DNA of 11,738 nt from Pseudomonadota bacterium. Its GTDB lineage: Bacteria > Pseudomonadota > Alphaproteobacteria > ATCC43930 > CGMCC-115725. A model generated the notes under the pieces. That model was given only the letters and a program-made list of their open reading frames with translations, was not told where the DNA came from and did not search any database. The stretch covers positions 1-11,738 of the forward strand of contig JAJYIC010000041.1 in NCBI GenBank assembly GCA_021790295.1, in the 5' to 3' direction. The position numbers and the translations under genes are program-made. Each line of letters starts with the position of its first letter. Positions within the stretch are counted from its first letter, which is position 1. Shown one piece after another: positions 1 through 5,783 of the stretch.

Positions 1-552
1 AGCGTTCTCGACGGCCATCGCCTCGGCCTGCCGTTTCCCGGGAAGAAGGGCCGGGAGGAAATCGGCCGCGCGCTCGATCTCGTCGGCGCGCGCGATCTGT
101 CCCGGCGCCCTCTCGGCGAAATTTCGGGCGGCGAAAGGCAGCGCCTGCTTTTGGCGCAGGCGCTCATCGGCAAACCGCGCCTTCTGCTTCTCGACGAACC
201 TCTTTTGAACCTCGACCCGCGTCACGAAAACGAAGTCGTGGCGCTTGTCAAATCGCTCCAGCGCGAACTCGGCGTGACCGTGTTGTTCAGCGCCCACGAA
301 CTCAACCCTTTGCTCGGCGCCATCGACCGCGTGCTTTACCTGGGGCGGGCAAAGGCCGCGCTCGGAACCGTGGACGAGGTCATCACCGGCCCCGTTCTGT
401 CGCATCTTTTCGGTTCGGAAATCGAGGTGGTGCGGCTCGAAGGCCGGATCTTTGTCATGTCCGGAGGCCACCCGGTCGAACGCGACGCGCACCGCCACGA
501 AAGCGCCGCGGCCTGGCAGGAAGCGCAAAAAGTCCCCGGCGGCCATGCTTGA
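1..552 (+). CDS. Metal (zinc/manganese-type) ABC transporter ATP-binding protein, 5' truncated by window edge
   Basis: This is the ATPase subunit of a metal-uptake ABC transporter of the ZnuC/MntB type, which would energise import at the inner membrane. The reading frame is open from base 1, so the start and the Walker A motif lie outside the window; 183 residues are visible. The signature motif reads ISGGERQR (about residues 41-48), Walker B is LLLLDEP (61-67), the D-loop is NLDP (70-73), and the switch histidine is in FSAHE (about 99). The C-terminal tail contains scattered histidines (about residues 157, 164, 166, 182), which would suit a metal transporter, though that is inference. The gene overlaps the start of the permease gene by 8 bp, so the two are probably translated together. 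A start at the internal TTG (151) is not credible because the signature motif lies upstream of it. The metal cannot be decided from sequence; the family also includes manganese and iron importers. Confidence 0.93.
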   Translation, partial: SVLDGHRLGLPFPGKKGREEIGRALDLVGARDLSRRPLGEISGGERQRLLLAQALIGKPRLLLLDEPLLNLDPRHENEVVALVKSLQRELGVTVLFSAHELNPLLGAIDRVLYLGRAKAALGTVDEVITGPVLSHLFGSEIEVVRLEGRIFVMSGGHPVERDAHRHESAAAWQEAQKVPGGHA

Positions 553-1357
553 ATACGACTTCATGCGCCATGCTTTCGCGGCCGCGGCCGCGGTCGCGAT
601 CGTTGCCGGAACGGTCGGGTATTTCCTCGTCCTGCGCGGCCAGACCTTTGCCGGGCACGCCTTGGCGGATGTCGGTTTTGCCGGGGCGACGGGCGCGGCA
701 CTTTTGAGCCTTGCGCCCCTTTGGGGCCTCGTCCTGATGACCCTTGCCGCAGGGGTGGCGATGGGCCTTGCCGGCGACCGCCTGGCGCAAAGGGATGTGG
801 CGACCGGCCTCGTTCTTGCGCTCGCGCTCGGTCTCGGCCTTCTCTTCCTGCATTTCTATACGGCCTATGCGGCGCAGGCGACGACCCTTCTTTTCGGCAA
901 TGTTCTCGCCGTCGATCGGGAGACCGTGTGGACGCTTTTCGCTCTCGGCGCGCTTGCGCTTCTCGTCCTCGCCGTCATCTCCCGTCCCCTTCTGTTCGCC
1001 AGCCTGCAGCCGCAGCTTGCCGAAGCCAAAGGCGTCTCGCCCCGCCTTTATTCGGTTCTTTTTCTTGCGATCGTTGCCCTGACGACTGCGGAATGCGCGC
1101 AGATCGTCGGCGTCCTTCTCGTCTTCGCCCTGATGGTCGGCCCCGCCGCGGCGGCTCAGCAGGTGACGCGAAGGGTGGGAAGCGGCATCGTTCTCTCGGC
1201 CCTTCTCGCCCTCTTCGAAGCCTGGCTCGGGATCGCCCTTGCCTATTGGAGCGACTGGCCGAGCAGCTTCTGGATCACCGCCTCGAGCGCGGCGGTCTAT
1301 CTTCTCGCCGCTCTTCCCCGCTTGTTCGAAAGCCGCCCTTCCCCGGCCGCGTTCTAG
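545..1357 (+). CDS. Metal ABC transporter permease, ABC-3 family (ZnuB-like)
   Basis: This is the membrane channel subunit partnering the preceding ATPase. The 270-residue product fits the family's usual 260-290. It starts MLEYDFMRHAF, a typical ABC-3 N-terminus, and this ATG overlaps the end of the ATPase gene; the frame is open further upstream to 452, but that would add a hydrophilic stretch foreign to the family. About eight hydrophobic segments are visible, roughly at residues 10-30, 41-57, 58-77, 87-106, 127-147, 166-182, 185-204, 213-234 and 242-260 (some may merge). The family's conserved block after the first helix appears as FAGHALADVGFAGATGA (about 36-51). Family membership is firm; zinc versus manganese or iron is not resolved. 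The periplasmic binding protein and any Zur or Fur-type regulator, if encoded here, would lie left of the window. Its stop codon lies 7 bp from the stop of the convergent flavin reductase gene. Confidence 0.93.
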   Translation: MLEYDFMRHAFAAAAAVAIVAGTVGYFLVLRGQTFAGHALADVGFAGATGAALLSLAPLWGLVLMTLAAGVAMGLAGDRLAQRDVATGLVLALALGLGLLFLHFYTAYAAQATTLLFGNVLAVDRETVWTLFALGALALLVLAVISRPLLFASLQPQLAEAKGVSPRLYSVLFLAIVALTTAECAQIVGVLLVFALMVGPAAAAQQVTRRVGSGIVLSALLALFEAWLGIALAYWSDWPSSFWITASSAAVYLLAALPRLFESRPSPAAF

Positions 1358-1367
1358 CCCCGGGCTA
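1355..1367. repeat. Palindrome carrying the stop codons of two convergent genes
   Basis: TAGCCCCGGGCTA can pair as a 5-6 bp stem (TAGCC/GGCTA) with a 1-3 base loop. The TAG at its left end stops the permease gene on the plus strand, and the same triplet on the minus strand stops the flavin reductase gene. It has no T-run on either side, so it is not a standard intrinsic terminator, but any transcript end between these genes has to lie here or inside coding sequence. Confidence 0.5.
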
Positions 1368-2003
1368 GCCGCGCCGCTCTTGCCACTCGGCGAAAGTGAG
1401 GCGGTTCATCTCGAACAGATCGCTCGTGCGCGCATACCAGCCGCGGCCGTGCATGCGGCCGATAAGCCGCATCTTCTCGCTGGCGACATAAAGCTTTTGC
1501 GGATCGACGAGATCGTCGCGGATATGAACGTGAATGACGCGCCCGACCTCGAGCGTCGAATGGGGACCGAAGGAAAGGCCGGCGAGCCGCCGGCATTCGA
1601 AGCTGACGGGCGAAGCCGCGATGCGCGGAGGGCGCACGGCGAGCGAGGGAACGGATTCGAGAGAGGCCGCTTCCAACTCGCCCATCTCGGGGGGAAAATC
1701 GACCGCGCAGATGTTCATCCTCTGCGCCAAAGCCTCATCGACAAGATTGACCACGAATTCGCCCACCTCGCGGATGTTGCGCGCGGTGTCCTTGGTGCCC
1801 TCGCCCGCGGGCCCGCCCGCGGTGATGCCGAGAACGACGACCGGCGGATCGGAAGAGACGGCATTGAAAAAGCTGAAAGGGGCGGCGTTGACCCGGCCCT
1901 TTTTGTCGACCGTGGTCGTCAAGGCGATGGGCCTCGGCACGACCGTCGAGACGAGGAGCTTATAAGCCTGTTCTCTCGGCATCGAAGCGAGATCGAAATG
2001 CAT
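1365..2003 (-). CDS. Flavin reductase-like FMN-binding split-barrel protein
   Basis: The 212-residue product matches the flavin reductase-like (DIM6/NTAB type) family, soluble proteins that bind FMN in a split beta-barrel; members reduce flavins or act as flavoenzymes of often unknown substrate. Visible family blocks are RPIALTTTVD followed by NAAPFSFFNAVSSDPP (about 24-54), the GTKDTARNI...EFVVNLVDE block (about 69-90), and the C-terminal IGRMHGRGWYARTSDLFEM block (about 181-199). The start at 2003 is chosen because a GGAGGAA ribosome binding site (minus-strand complement of 2006-2012) sits 4-6 nt upstream; the frame extends upstream to 2057 but through the hairpin-forming spacer and without family similarity that I can see. 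It follows the GFA gene on the same strand after 98 bp. No partner monooxygenase is in view, so the specific reaction cannot be stated. Confidence 0.88.
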   Translation of the reverse strand: MHFDLASMPREQAYKLLVSTVVPRPIALTTTVDKKGRVNAAPFSFFNAVSSDPPVVVLGITAGGPAGEGTKDTARNIREVGEFVVNLVDEALAQRMNICAVDFPPEMGELEAASLESVPSLAVRPPRIAASPVSFECRRLAGLSFGPHSTLEVGRVIHVHIRDDLVDPQKLYVASEKMRLIGRMHGRGWYARTSDLFEMNRLTFAEWQERRG

Positions 2004-2024
2004 TGTTCCTCCAGGTCGCTCCGG

Positions 2025-2040
2025 CTGTTGGCCGCAACAG
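2025..2040. repeat. Small hairpin in the GFA-flavin reductase spacer
   Basis: CTGTTG and CAACAG form a perfect 6-bp stem around a GCCG loop. On the minus-strand transcript it lies about 13 nt upstream of the flavin reductase ribosome binding site. It lacks a U-tract. It could be a leader structure or chance. Confidence 0.35.
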
Positions 2041-2042
2041 GC

Positions 2043-2075
2043 GGGCCACGGCATCACTGAGACGCGATGCCGCCC
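2043..2075 (-). terminator. Possible hairpin terminator or processing site after the GFA gene
   Basis: An imperfect hairpin lies 27 nt downstream of the GFA gene on the minus strand. The inner stem is GGCATC/GATGCC (2050-2055 with 2066-2071) around a 10-nt loop. The outer stem GGGC/GCCC (2043-2046 with 2072-2075) is separated from it by a three-base bulge on one side. No run of U follows, so intrinsic termination would be weak; an mRNA stabilising or Rho-associated role is equally possible. If it does terminate, the flavin reductase gene would need its own promoter in this 98-bp spacer, and I see no convincing one. Confidence 0.3.
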
Positions 2076-2101
2076 CTCCTTCGAGAGCGCCGCAGCGCCC
2101 C

Positions 2102-2506
2102 TTACCCCGGCATTTTCTCAAAGCGCTGCATCGACCCGCCGAGGGCGACCCAAGGCTGCGCGCTATCGCAATAAATCTCCATCGTCGGCTTCACCCAGCT
2201 GGCGTCGTCGAGGGTTCCCGCCTTGATGATCGCCAGATCGGGGATCGTCTCGGCCTCGGAAACGATCGGCGAACCGCATTCCGGGCAAAAGCGCCGCAAA
2301 ACCCTTTTGCCGCTGTCGCCGTGATCGACATAGTCTTTGAGAGAGCCTTCGAGGGACAACGCCGCTCTAGGGATCGCGACGACGATGCTGAAGGCGCTGC
2401 CCGCCTGTTTCTGGCAATTGCGGCAATGGCAGACGCCGGTAAAGGCCGGTTCGGCGTCGGCCTTGTAGCGCACTTTTCCGCAGAGACACCCGCCGCTCAT
2501 TTTCAT
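2102..2506 (-). CDS. GFA family zinc-binding protein (CENP-V/GFA domain)
   Basis: The 134-residue product is a single GFA domain, named after glutathione-dependent formaldehyde-activating enzyme; most bacterial paralogues have no proven substrate. The expected zinc ligands are all present: C7 and C9 in GGCLCGKVRY, C26, C28 and C31 in CHCRNCQK, and C74 and C77 in FCPECGSP. Length is normal for a one-domain member. The start at 2506 (MKMSGG) has GGAGG 9 nt upstream; the second Met at 2500 would leave a 15-nt spacer, and the upstream Met at 2536 precedes the ribosome binding site. It is the first gene of a two-gene minus-strand set with the flavin reductase-like gene, divergent from ffh. I would not infer formaldehyde metabolism from the family name alone. 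Confidence 0.92.
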   Translation of the reverse strand: MKMSGGCLCGKVRYKADAEPAFTGVCHCRNCQKQAGSAFSIVVAIPRAALSLEGSLKDYVDHGDSGKRVLRRFCPECGSPIVSEAETIPDLAIIKAGTLDDASWVKPTMEIYCDSAQPWVALGGSMQRFEKMPG

Positions 2507-2591
2507 GACTGCATTCCTCCCCTGTACCGGCCGCAAAAGAGAGGCCGCAAATGAGCCTAACGCGAACCCCTATGAGGATCGAGTCGAAACG

Positions 2592-2609
2592 CGGGGGATG
2601 CCGGGGGAT
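2592..2609. repeat. Direct repeat CGGGGGAT x2 with 10-bp period, next to the ffh promoter
   Basis: CGGGGGAT occurs at 2592-2599 and again at 2602-2609, exactly one DNA helical turn apart, and ends 2 bp before the -35 hexamer. The spacing and location fit an activator or upstream-element binding site on one DNA face, but no regulator is known from this window and G-rich octamers can recur by chance in such DNA. Confidence 0.4.
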
Positions 2610-2611
2610 CA

Positions 2612-2640
2612 TTGACTTGGAGGCGTCGCCGCCCTAGGTT
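2612..2640 (+). promoter_or_regulatory. Sigma-70-type promoter for the ffh operon
   Basis: TTGACT (2612-2617) and TAGGTT (2635-2640) are separated by 17 bp. The -35 matches the consensus at 5 of 6 positions and the spacing is ideal; the weaker -10 is acceptable for GC-rich alphaproteobacteria. Transcription would begin near 2646-2648, giving a leader of about 104 nt before ffh. It is the best promoter-like sequence I found in the window and stands at the head of the ten-gene run. Confidence 0.62.
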
Positions 2641-2666
2641 GCCGCGGCGCTTCAAAGGAAAGCGCG

Positions 2667-2718
2667 ACGACCCCGAGGCGGAAGCCGCCGTTGCGCAATC
2701 GCCGCGTGCCGGGGTCGT
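2667..2718 (+). promoter_or_regulatory. Structured leader of ffh mRNA (potential branched hairpin)
   Basis: ACGACCCC (2667-2674) is complementary to GGGGTCGT (2711-2718), an 8-bp closing helix. Inside it lie GGCGG-AAG-CCGCC (2677-2689), a perfect 5-bp stem with a 3-nt loop, and the palindrome TTGCGCAA (2691-2698). Together they could fold into a compact branched leader. It matches no riboswitch or ribosomal-protein leader that I can recognise, and GC-rich sequence forms such stems easily. Confidence 0.35.
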
Positions 2719-2732
2719 TCGAGAAAGCGCGG

Positions 2733-2748
2733 CGGTTTTCGGCAACCG
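2733..2748 (+). promoter_or_regulatory. Hairpin directly before the ffh start codon
   Basis: CGGTT (2733-2737) pairs with AACCG (2744-2748) around a 6-nt loop, ending 2 nt before the ATG at 2751. The space where a Shine-Dalgarno sequence should lie is inside this hairpin and contains no purine-rich AGGAGG-like sequence; the nearest is GAGAAAG near 2721. This suggests weak or conditional initiation of ffh. Confidence 0.35.
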
Positions 2749-2750
2749 GC

Positions 2751-4130
2751 ATGTTCGACACCCTCTCCACTCGTCTCGGCGATGTCTTCGATCGGCTGCG
2801 CCGCCGCGGCGTTCTTTCCGAAAGCGATGTCGCCGCCGCGTTGCGCGAGATCCGGGTTGCCCTTCTCGAAGCCGATGTGGCCCTTCCGGTGGTGCGCGAC
2901 CTGATCGCGGCGGTGCGGGAAAAGGCGGTCGGCGAAGAGGTTTTGCGCTCCGTAAGCCCGGCGCAGATGGTGGTCAAGATCGTCCACGATCACCTCGTCT
3001 CCCTTCTCGGCGGAGGCGAAAGCGGGGCGCGCGCGCAAGGGCTCGATCTCAATGCCGTGCCGCCGGTTGCGATCCTCCTTCTCGGGCTACAAGGCTCGGG
3101 CAAGACGACGACGGCGGCAAAGCTCGCCAAAAGATTGAAAGAACGCGAGCGCAAAAAGGTCCTTCTCGCCTCTCTCGACGTGCAAAGGCCGGCCGCGCAA
3201 CAGCAGCTTGCAACGCTCGGGAAAGAGATCGGCGTCCCCTTTCTGGCGACGAAGCCGGGCGAAAAGCCGGTCGAGATTGCCGAGAGGGCGCTCGCCACAG
3301 GGCGCGGCGAAGGCTATGACGCCGTCCTTCTCGACACCGCTGGGCGCGTCCACGTCAACGAAGAGCTGATGCTCGAAGCGGCGGCGGTGCGCGCCGCCGT
3401 CAATCCGCACCAGAGCCTGCTCGTCGCCGACGCCATGACCGGCCAGGATGCGGTCAATCTCGCCAAGGCTTTCAGCGAACGGGTCGGCCTTTCGGGGATC
3501 ATTCTCACCCGCGTCGACGGCGACGCGCGCGGCGGCGCCGCGCTTTCTTTACGCGCGGTGTCGGGGAAGCCGATCCTCTTTCTCGGCACCGGGGAGCGGG
3601 TGGATGCGCTCGAGCCGTTCGACGCCGAACGGGTCGCCGGGCGCATTCTCGGCATGGGCGACGTCGTCGGCCTCGTCGAAAAGGCGGCGGAGGCGGTCGA
3701 AAAAGAGGATGCCGAAAAGCTCGCAAAAAAGCTCGAAAGCGGGCGTTTCGATCTCGACGATCTTCTCGCGCAATTGCGCCAACTGAAACGCATGGGCGGG
3801 ATGAGCGGGATGCTCGGGCTTCTCCCCGGGATCGGCAAGATCAAGAAACAGCTTTCCGAAGCCCGTATCGACGAGAACATCCTCAAACGCCAGGAGGCGA
3901 TCATTGCGTCGATGACGCGCGGCGAGCGCAAAAACCCGAAGCTTTTGAACGGTTCGCGGCGGCGGCGCATCGCGTCCGGCTCGGGCACTTCGGTGCCCGA
4001 AGTCAACCGCCTCATGAAGCAGTATCAGGACATGGCCCAGGCGATGAAGCAGATGCAAAAGCTGGGGCCCAAAGGATTGGCGCGTCACGGGCTTTTGGGG
4101 CTTATCCCCGGGGCCGCGGCGCGCCGCTGA
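2751..4130 (+). CDS. ffh: Signal recognition particle protein Ffh (SRP54)
   Basis: This GTPase binds 4.5S RNA and hydrophobic signal sequences emerging from the ribosome, and hands the complex to FtsY at the inner membrane. The 459-residue product has the full order of domains. The N domain starts MFDTLSTRLGDVFDRLRRRG. The G domain has the P-loop GLQGSGKTT (112-120), DVQRPAA (143-149), DTAGR (195-199) and TRVDGDARGG (253-262). The methionine-rich M domain contains GMSGMLGLLPG (about 350-360), the RNA-contacting RRRRIASGSG (about 403-412) and the C-terminal MKQMQKLG segment. The TRVD in place of TKVD is, as I recall, common in alphaproteobacteria. The start at 2751 matches the family N-terminus; the in-frame extension to 2691 does not. 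It lacks an obvious ribosome binding site and heads the operon, 15 bp before rpsP. Confidence 0.98.
   Translation: MFDTLSTRLGDVFDRLRRRGVLSESDVAAALREIRVALLEADVALPVVRDLIAAVREKAVGEEVLRSVSPAQMVVKIVHDHLVSLLGGGESGARAQGLDLNAVPPVAILLLGLQGSGKTTTAAKLAKRLKERERKKVLLASLDVQRPAAQQQLATLGKEIGVPFLATKPGEKPVEIAERALATGRGEGYDAVLLDTAGRVHVNEELMLEAAAVRAAVNPHQSLLVADAMTGQDAVNLAKAFSERVGLSGIILTRVDGDARGGAALSLRAVSGKPILFLGTGERVDALEPFDAERVAGRILGMGDVVGLVEKAAEAVEKEDAEKLAKKLESGRFDLDDLLAQLRQLKRMGGMSGMLGLLPGIGKIKKQLSEARIDENILKRQEAIIASMTRGERKNPKLLNGSRRRRIASGSGTSVPEVNRLMKQYQDMAQAMKQMQKLGPKGLARHGLLGLIPGAAARR
4106..4127 (+). repeat. Two perfect palindromes at the 3' end of ffh
   Basis: CCCCGGGG (4106-4113) and GCGGCGCGCCGC (4116-4127) stand side by side in the last codons of ffh, just before its stop and the rpsP ribosome binding site. 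There is no following U-tract. They could form RNA stems at the ffh/rpsP boundary, but they also encode the ordinary C-terminal tail and may be a by-product of GC content. Confidence 0.3.
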
Positions 4131-4145
4131 GAACGAGGGAAAAGG

Positions 4146-4493
4146 ATGTCGGTCAGAATCCGCTTGGCGCGCGGCGGGGCGAAAAAGCGCCCCTTCTACT
4201 CCATCGTCATCGCCGATTCGAGAAGCCCGCGCGACGGCCGCTTTATCGAAAAGGTCGGCACCTACAACCCGATGCTCGAACGCTCCGAGAGCGGGCGCGT
4301 CACTCTCAATGAGGAGCGGGTACGCTATTGGCTCGGCGTCGGCGCTTTGCCGAGCGACAGGGTGGCGCGGTTTCTCGGCGAGGCCGGGATCATCGACAAG
4401 CGGCCGGTGCCGAACCAGCCGCAAAAGTCGCAGCCGAAAGCGAAGGCGCAGGAACGCGCAAAGACGGCGAAGGCCGAAGCCGGCTCTTCCTGA
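4146..4493 (+). CDS. rpsP: 30S ribosomal protein S16
   Basis: S16 is an early-binding protein of the small ribosomal subunit and contacts 16S rRNA. The N-terminal 80 residues are classic: MSVRIRLARGGAKKRPFY, then IVIADSRSPRDGRFIEKVGTYNPM, then a block with VRYWLGVGALPSD. The product has 115 residues; the last 30 or so form a Lys/Ala/Gln-rich tail, longer than in E. coli S16 (82 residues), as I recall for other alphaproteobacterial S16 proteins. The ATG has GAGGGA (4135-4140) 5 nt upstream, one of the clearer ribosome binding sites of the run, in contrast with ffh. It starts 15 bp after ffh and ends 4 bp before rimM. Confidence 0.98.
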   Translation: MSVRIRLARGGAKKRPFYSIVIADSRSPRDGRFIEKVGTYNPMLERSESGRVTLNEERVRYWLGVGALPSDRVARFLGEAGIIDKRPVPNQPQKSQPKAKAQERAKTAKAEAGSS

Positions 4494-4497
4494 TCGG

Positions 4498-5031
4498 GTG
4501 ACAGAAGGACGGATCCTCCTCGGCCTCGTCCTTGCGCCTTTCGGCGTCAAAGGGGCCCTGCGCATCAGAAGCTTTACGGCCGAACCCAAAGACATCGCCG
4601 GTTACGGCCCGCTCTTCGACGAGAGCGGAGAAAGGCGTTTCGAAATCGCCCTTTTGGGCGAAAGGAAAGGGGTCGTCCGCGCGCGTCTTTCGGGAGTCGA
4701 GGATCGCGACGCCGCCCTCGCCCTCACAGGGGAAAAACTTTATCTTCCGCGCAGCGCCTTGCCGCAAACCAAGGGCGAGGAATATTACCATGCCGATCTC
4801 CTCGGCCTTGCGGCGGAACTCGGCGACGGCAGAACGCTCGGCCGCGTTTCGGCGGTTTACGATTTTGGCGCGGGCGCCCTCATCGAAGTTTCGCGCGGTG
4901 GAAAGGCGCCTCTCCTCGTCCCGTTTACCCGCGCCGTCGTTCCCCTCGTCGATCTCGAAAGGGGGCGGCTCGTTGTCGACCCGCCGCCCGGCCTTCTCGC
5001 CGAGGAAAAGGCGGAGGAAAAGCCGGCATGA
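4498..5031 (+). CDS. rimM: Ribosome maturation factor RimM
   Basis: RimM helps assemble the head of the 30S subunit and binds S19. The 177-residue product shows the N-terminal RimM barrel (GRILLGLVLAPFGVKGALRIRSFT, about residues 4-27) and the C-terminal PRC-barrel starting at EEYYHADLLGL (about 94-104) with VPFTRAVVPLVDLERGRLVVDPPPGLL (about 141-167). The start is taken as GTG at 4498 because it precedes the conserved block by only a few codons and lies 4 bp after the rpsP stop; the frame is open upstream, but only as shadow of rpsP. The ribosome binding site is poor, so translation is probably coupled to rpsP. Its stop overlaps the trmD start (ATGA). Confidence 0.95.
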   Translation: MTEGRILLGLVLAPFGVKGALRIRSFTAEPKDIAGYGPLFDESGERRFEIALLGERKGVVRARLSGVEDRDAALALTGEKLYLPRSALPQTKGEEYYHADLLGLAAELGDGRTLGRVSAVYDFGAGALIEVSRGGKAPLLVPFTRAVVPLVDLERGRLVVDPPPGLLAEEKAEEKPA

Positions 5032-5783
5032 TCTGGTGCGCCAGCGTTTTCACCCTCTTTCCCGAGATGCTTCCGGGGCCGCTTGCCCATTCCCTTGCCG
5101 GCAAGGCGATGAAAGCCGGTCTGTGGCGGCTCGAAACGGTGGACATCCGCGATTTTGCGCGCGATAAACACCGTTCCGTCGACGACGCCCCTTTTGGCGG
5201 CGGTCCGGGGATGGTGATGCGTCCTGATGTTCTCGACGCGGCGATCGCCGCAACGGGCGGGGTCGGCCCGCTCGTTCATTTGTCCCCGCGCGGCCGGCGC
5301 CTCGATCAGGAGCGGGTGTGCGAGCTTGCGGCCTTGCCGGGAATAAGGCTCGTCTGCGGCCGCTTCGAGGGGATCGACGAGAGGGTCATCGAGGCGCGGG
5401 CAATGGCGGAAATATCGCTCGGCGATTTCGTGCTTTCGGGCGGCGAGGCCGCGGCGATCGCCGTGATCGACGCGTGCGTGCGCCTTCTTCCCGGGGTGGT
5501 CGGTTCGGCCGAAGCGCTATCGGAAGAAAGCTTTGCCAAAGGCCTTATCGAATACCCCCAATATACAAGGCCGCGGCAATGGCAGGGCCGCGCCGTGCCG
5601 GAGATCCTGCTTTCGGGCGACCACGCCCGCATCCGCGATTGGCGCCGGGCCGAGGCGGAAAGGTTGACGCGGGAAAGACGCCCCGATCTCTGGGCGCGCT
5701 ACCGCCCCTCGGAGGCCGCGGCCCCCGAGACCAATGACCAGACCATAGAGACAATCAAAAGTATCGACGAGGTGAAGCGATGA
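5028..5783 (+). CDS. trmD: tRNA (guanine-N1-)-methyltransferase TrmD
   Basis: TrmD methylates G37 at N1 in tRNAs with G36, using S-adenosylmethionine, and so prevents +1 frameshifts. The 251-residue product is normal in length. Visible motifs are DDAPFGGGPGMVM (52-64), SPRGR (86-90), CGRFEGIDERVIE (110-122), the trefoil-knot SAM loop EISLGDFVLSGGE (128-140), and EYPQYTRP (175-182) in the tRNA-binding part. The residue aligned with the proposed general base Asp169 of E. coli/Haemophilus TrmD is Glu here (E167 in SEESF); I believe this is seen in relatives, but it deserves checking. The gene overlaps rimM and rplS by 4 bp each (ATGA at both ends), so translation of the three is likely coupled. 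Confidence 0.98.
   Translation: MIWCASVFTLFPEMLPGPLAHSLAGKAMKAGLWRLETVDIRDFARDKHRSVDDAPFGGGPGMVMRPDVLDAAIAATGGVGPLVHLSPRGRRLDQERVCELAALPGIRLVCGRFEGIDERVIEARAMAEISLGDFVLSGGEAAAIAVIDACVRLLPGVVGSAEALSEESFAKGLIEYPQYTRPRQWQGRAVPEILLSGDHARIRDWRRAEAERLTRERRPDLWARYRPSEAAAPETNDQTIETIKSIDEVKR

Larger units (their letters stand above)
2507..2750. other. Divergent intergenic region between the GFA gene and ffh
   Basis: This 244-bp stretch holds no credible gene; the open frames in it are unsupported by a ribosome binding site or a recognisable product. It contains the GFA ribosome binding site at its left edge, a direct repeat and a rightward promoter near 2592-2640, and a roughly 100-nt ffh leader with several inverted repeats. 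A leftward promoter for the GFA gene must be here as well, but I find only a poor candidate. Confidence 0.8.

Noticed and set aside
452..544. In-frame upstream start for the permease
   Set aside because: It would add about 31 charged residues encoded by the ATPase gene's other frame. MLEYDFMRHAF is the family's N-terminus.
575..602. GCGGCC-rich tandem-looking stretch
   Set aside because: It encodes the Ala-rich first membrane segment of the permease (GCC/GCG codons) and needs no other explanation.
2554..2582. Possible leftward promoter for the GFA gene (TCGATC, 17 bp, TAGGCT on the minus strand)
   Set aside because: The -35 is a poor match and similar pairs are easy to find in this sequence; position is plausible but the support is too weak to list as a feature.
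3549..4595. 348-residue open frame on the minus strand opposite ffh and rpsP
   Set aside because: Arg/Leu/Pro-rich shadow crossing two conserved genes.
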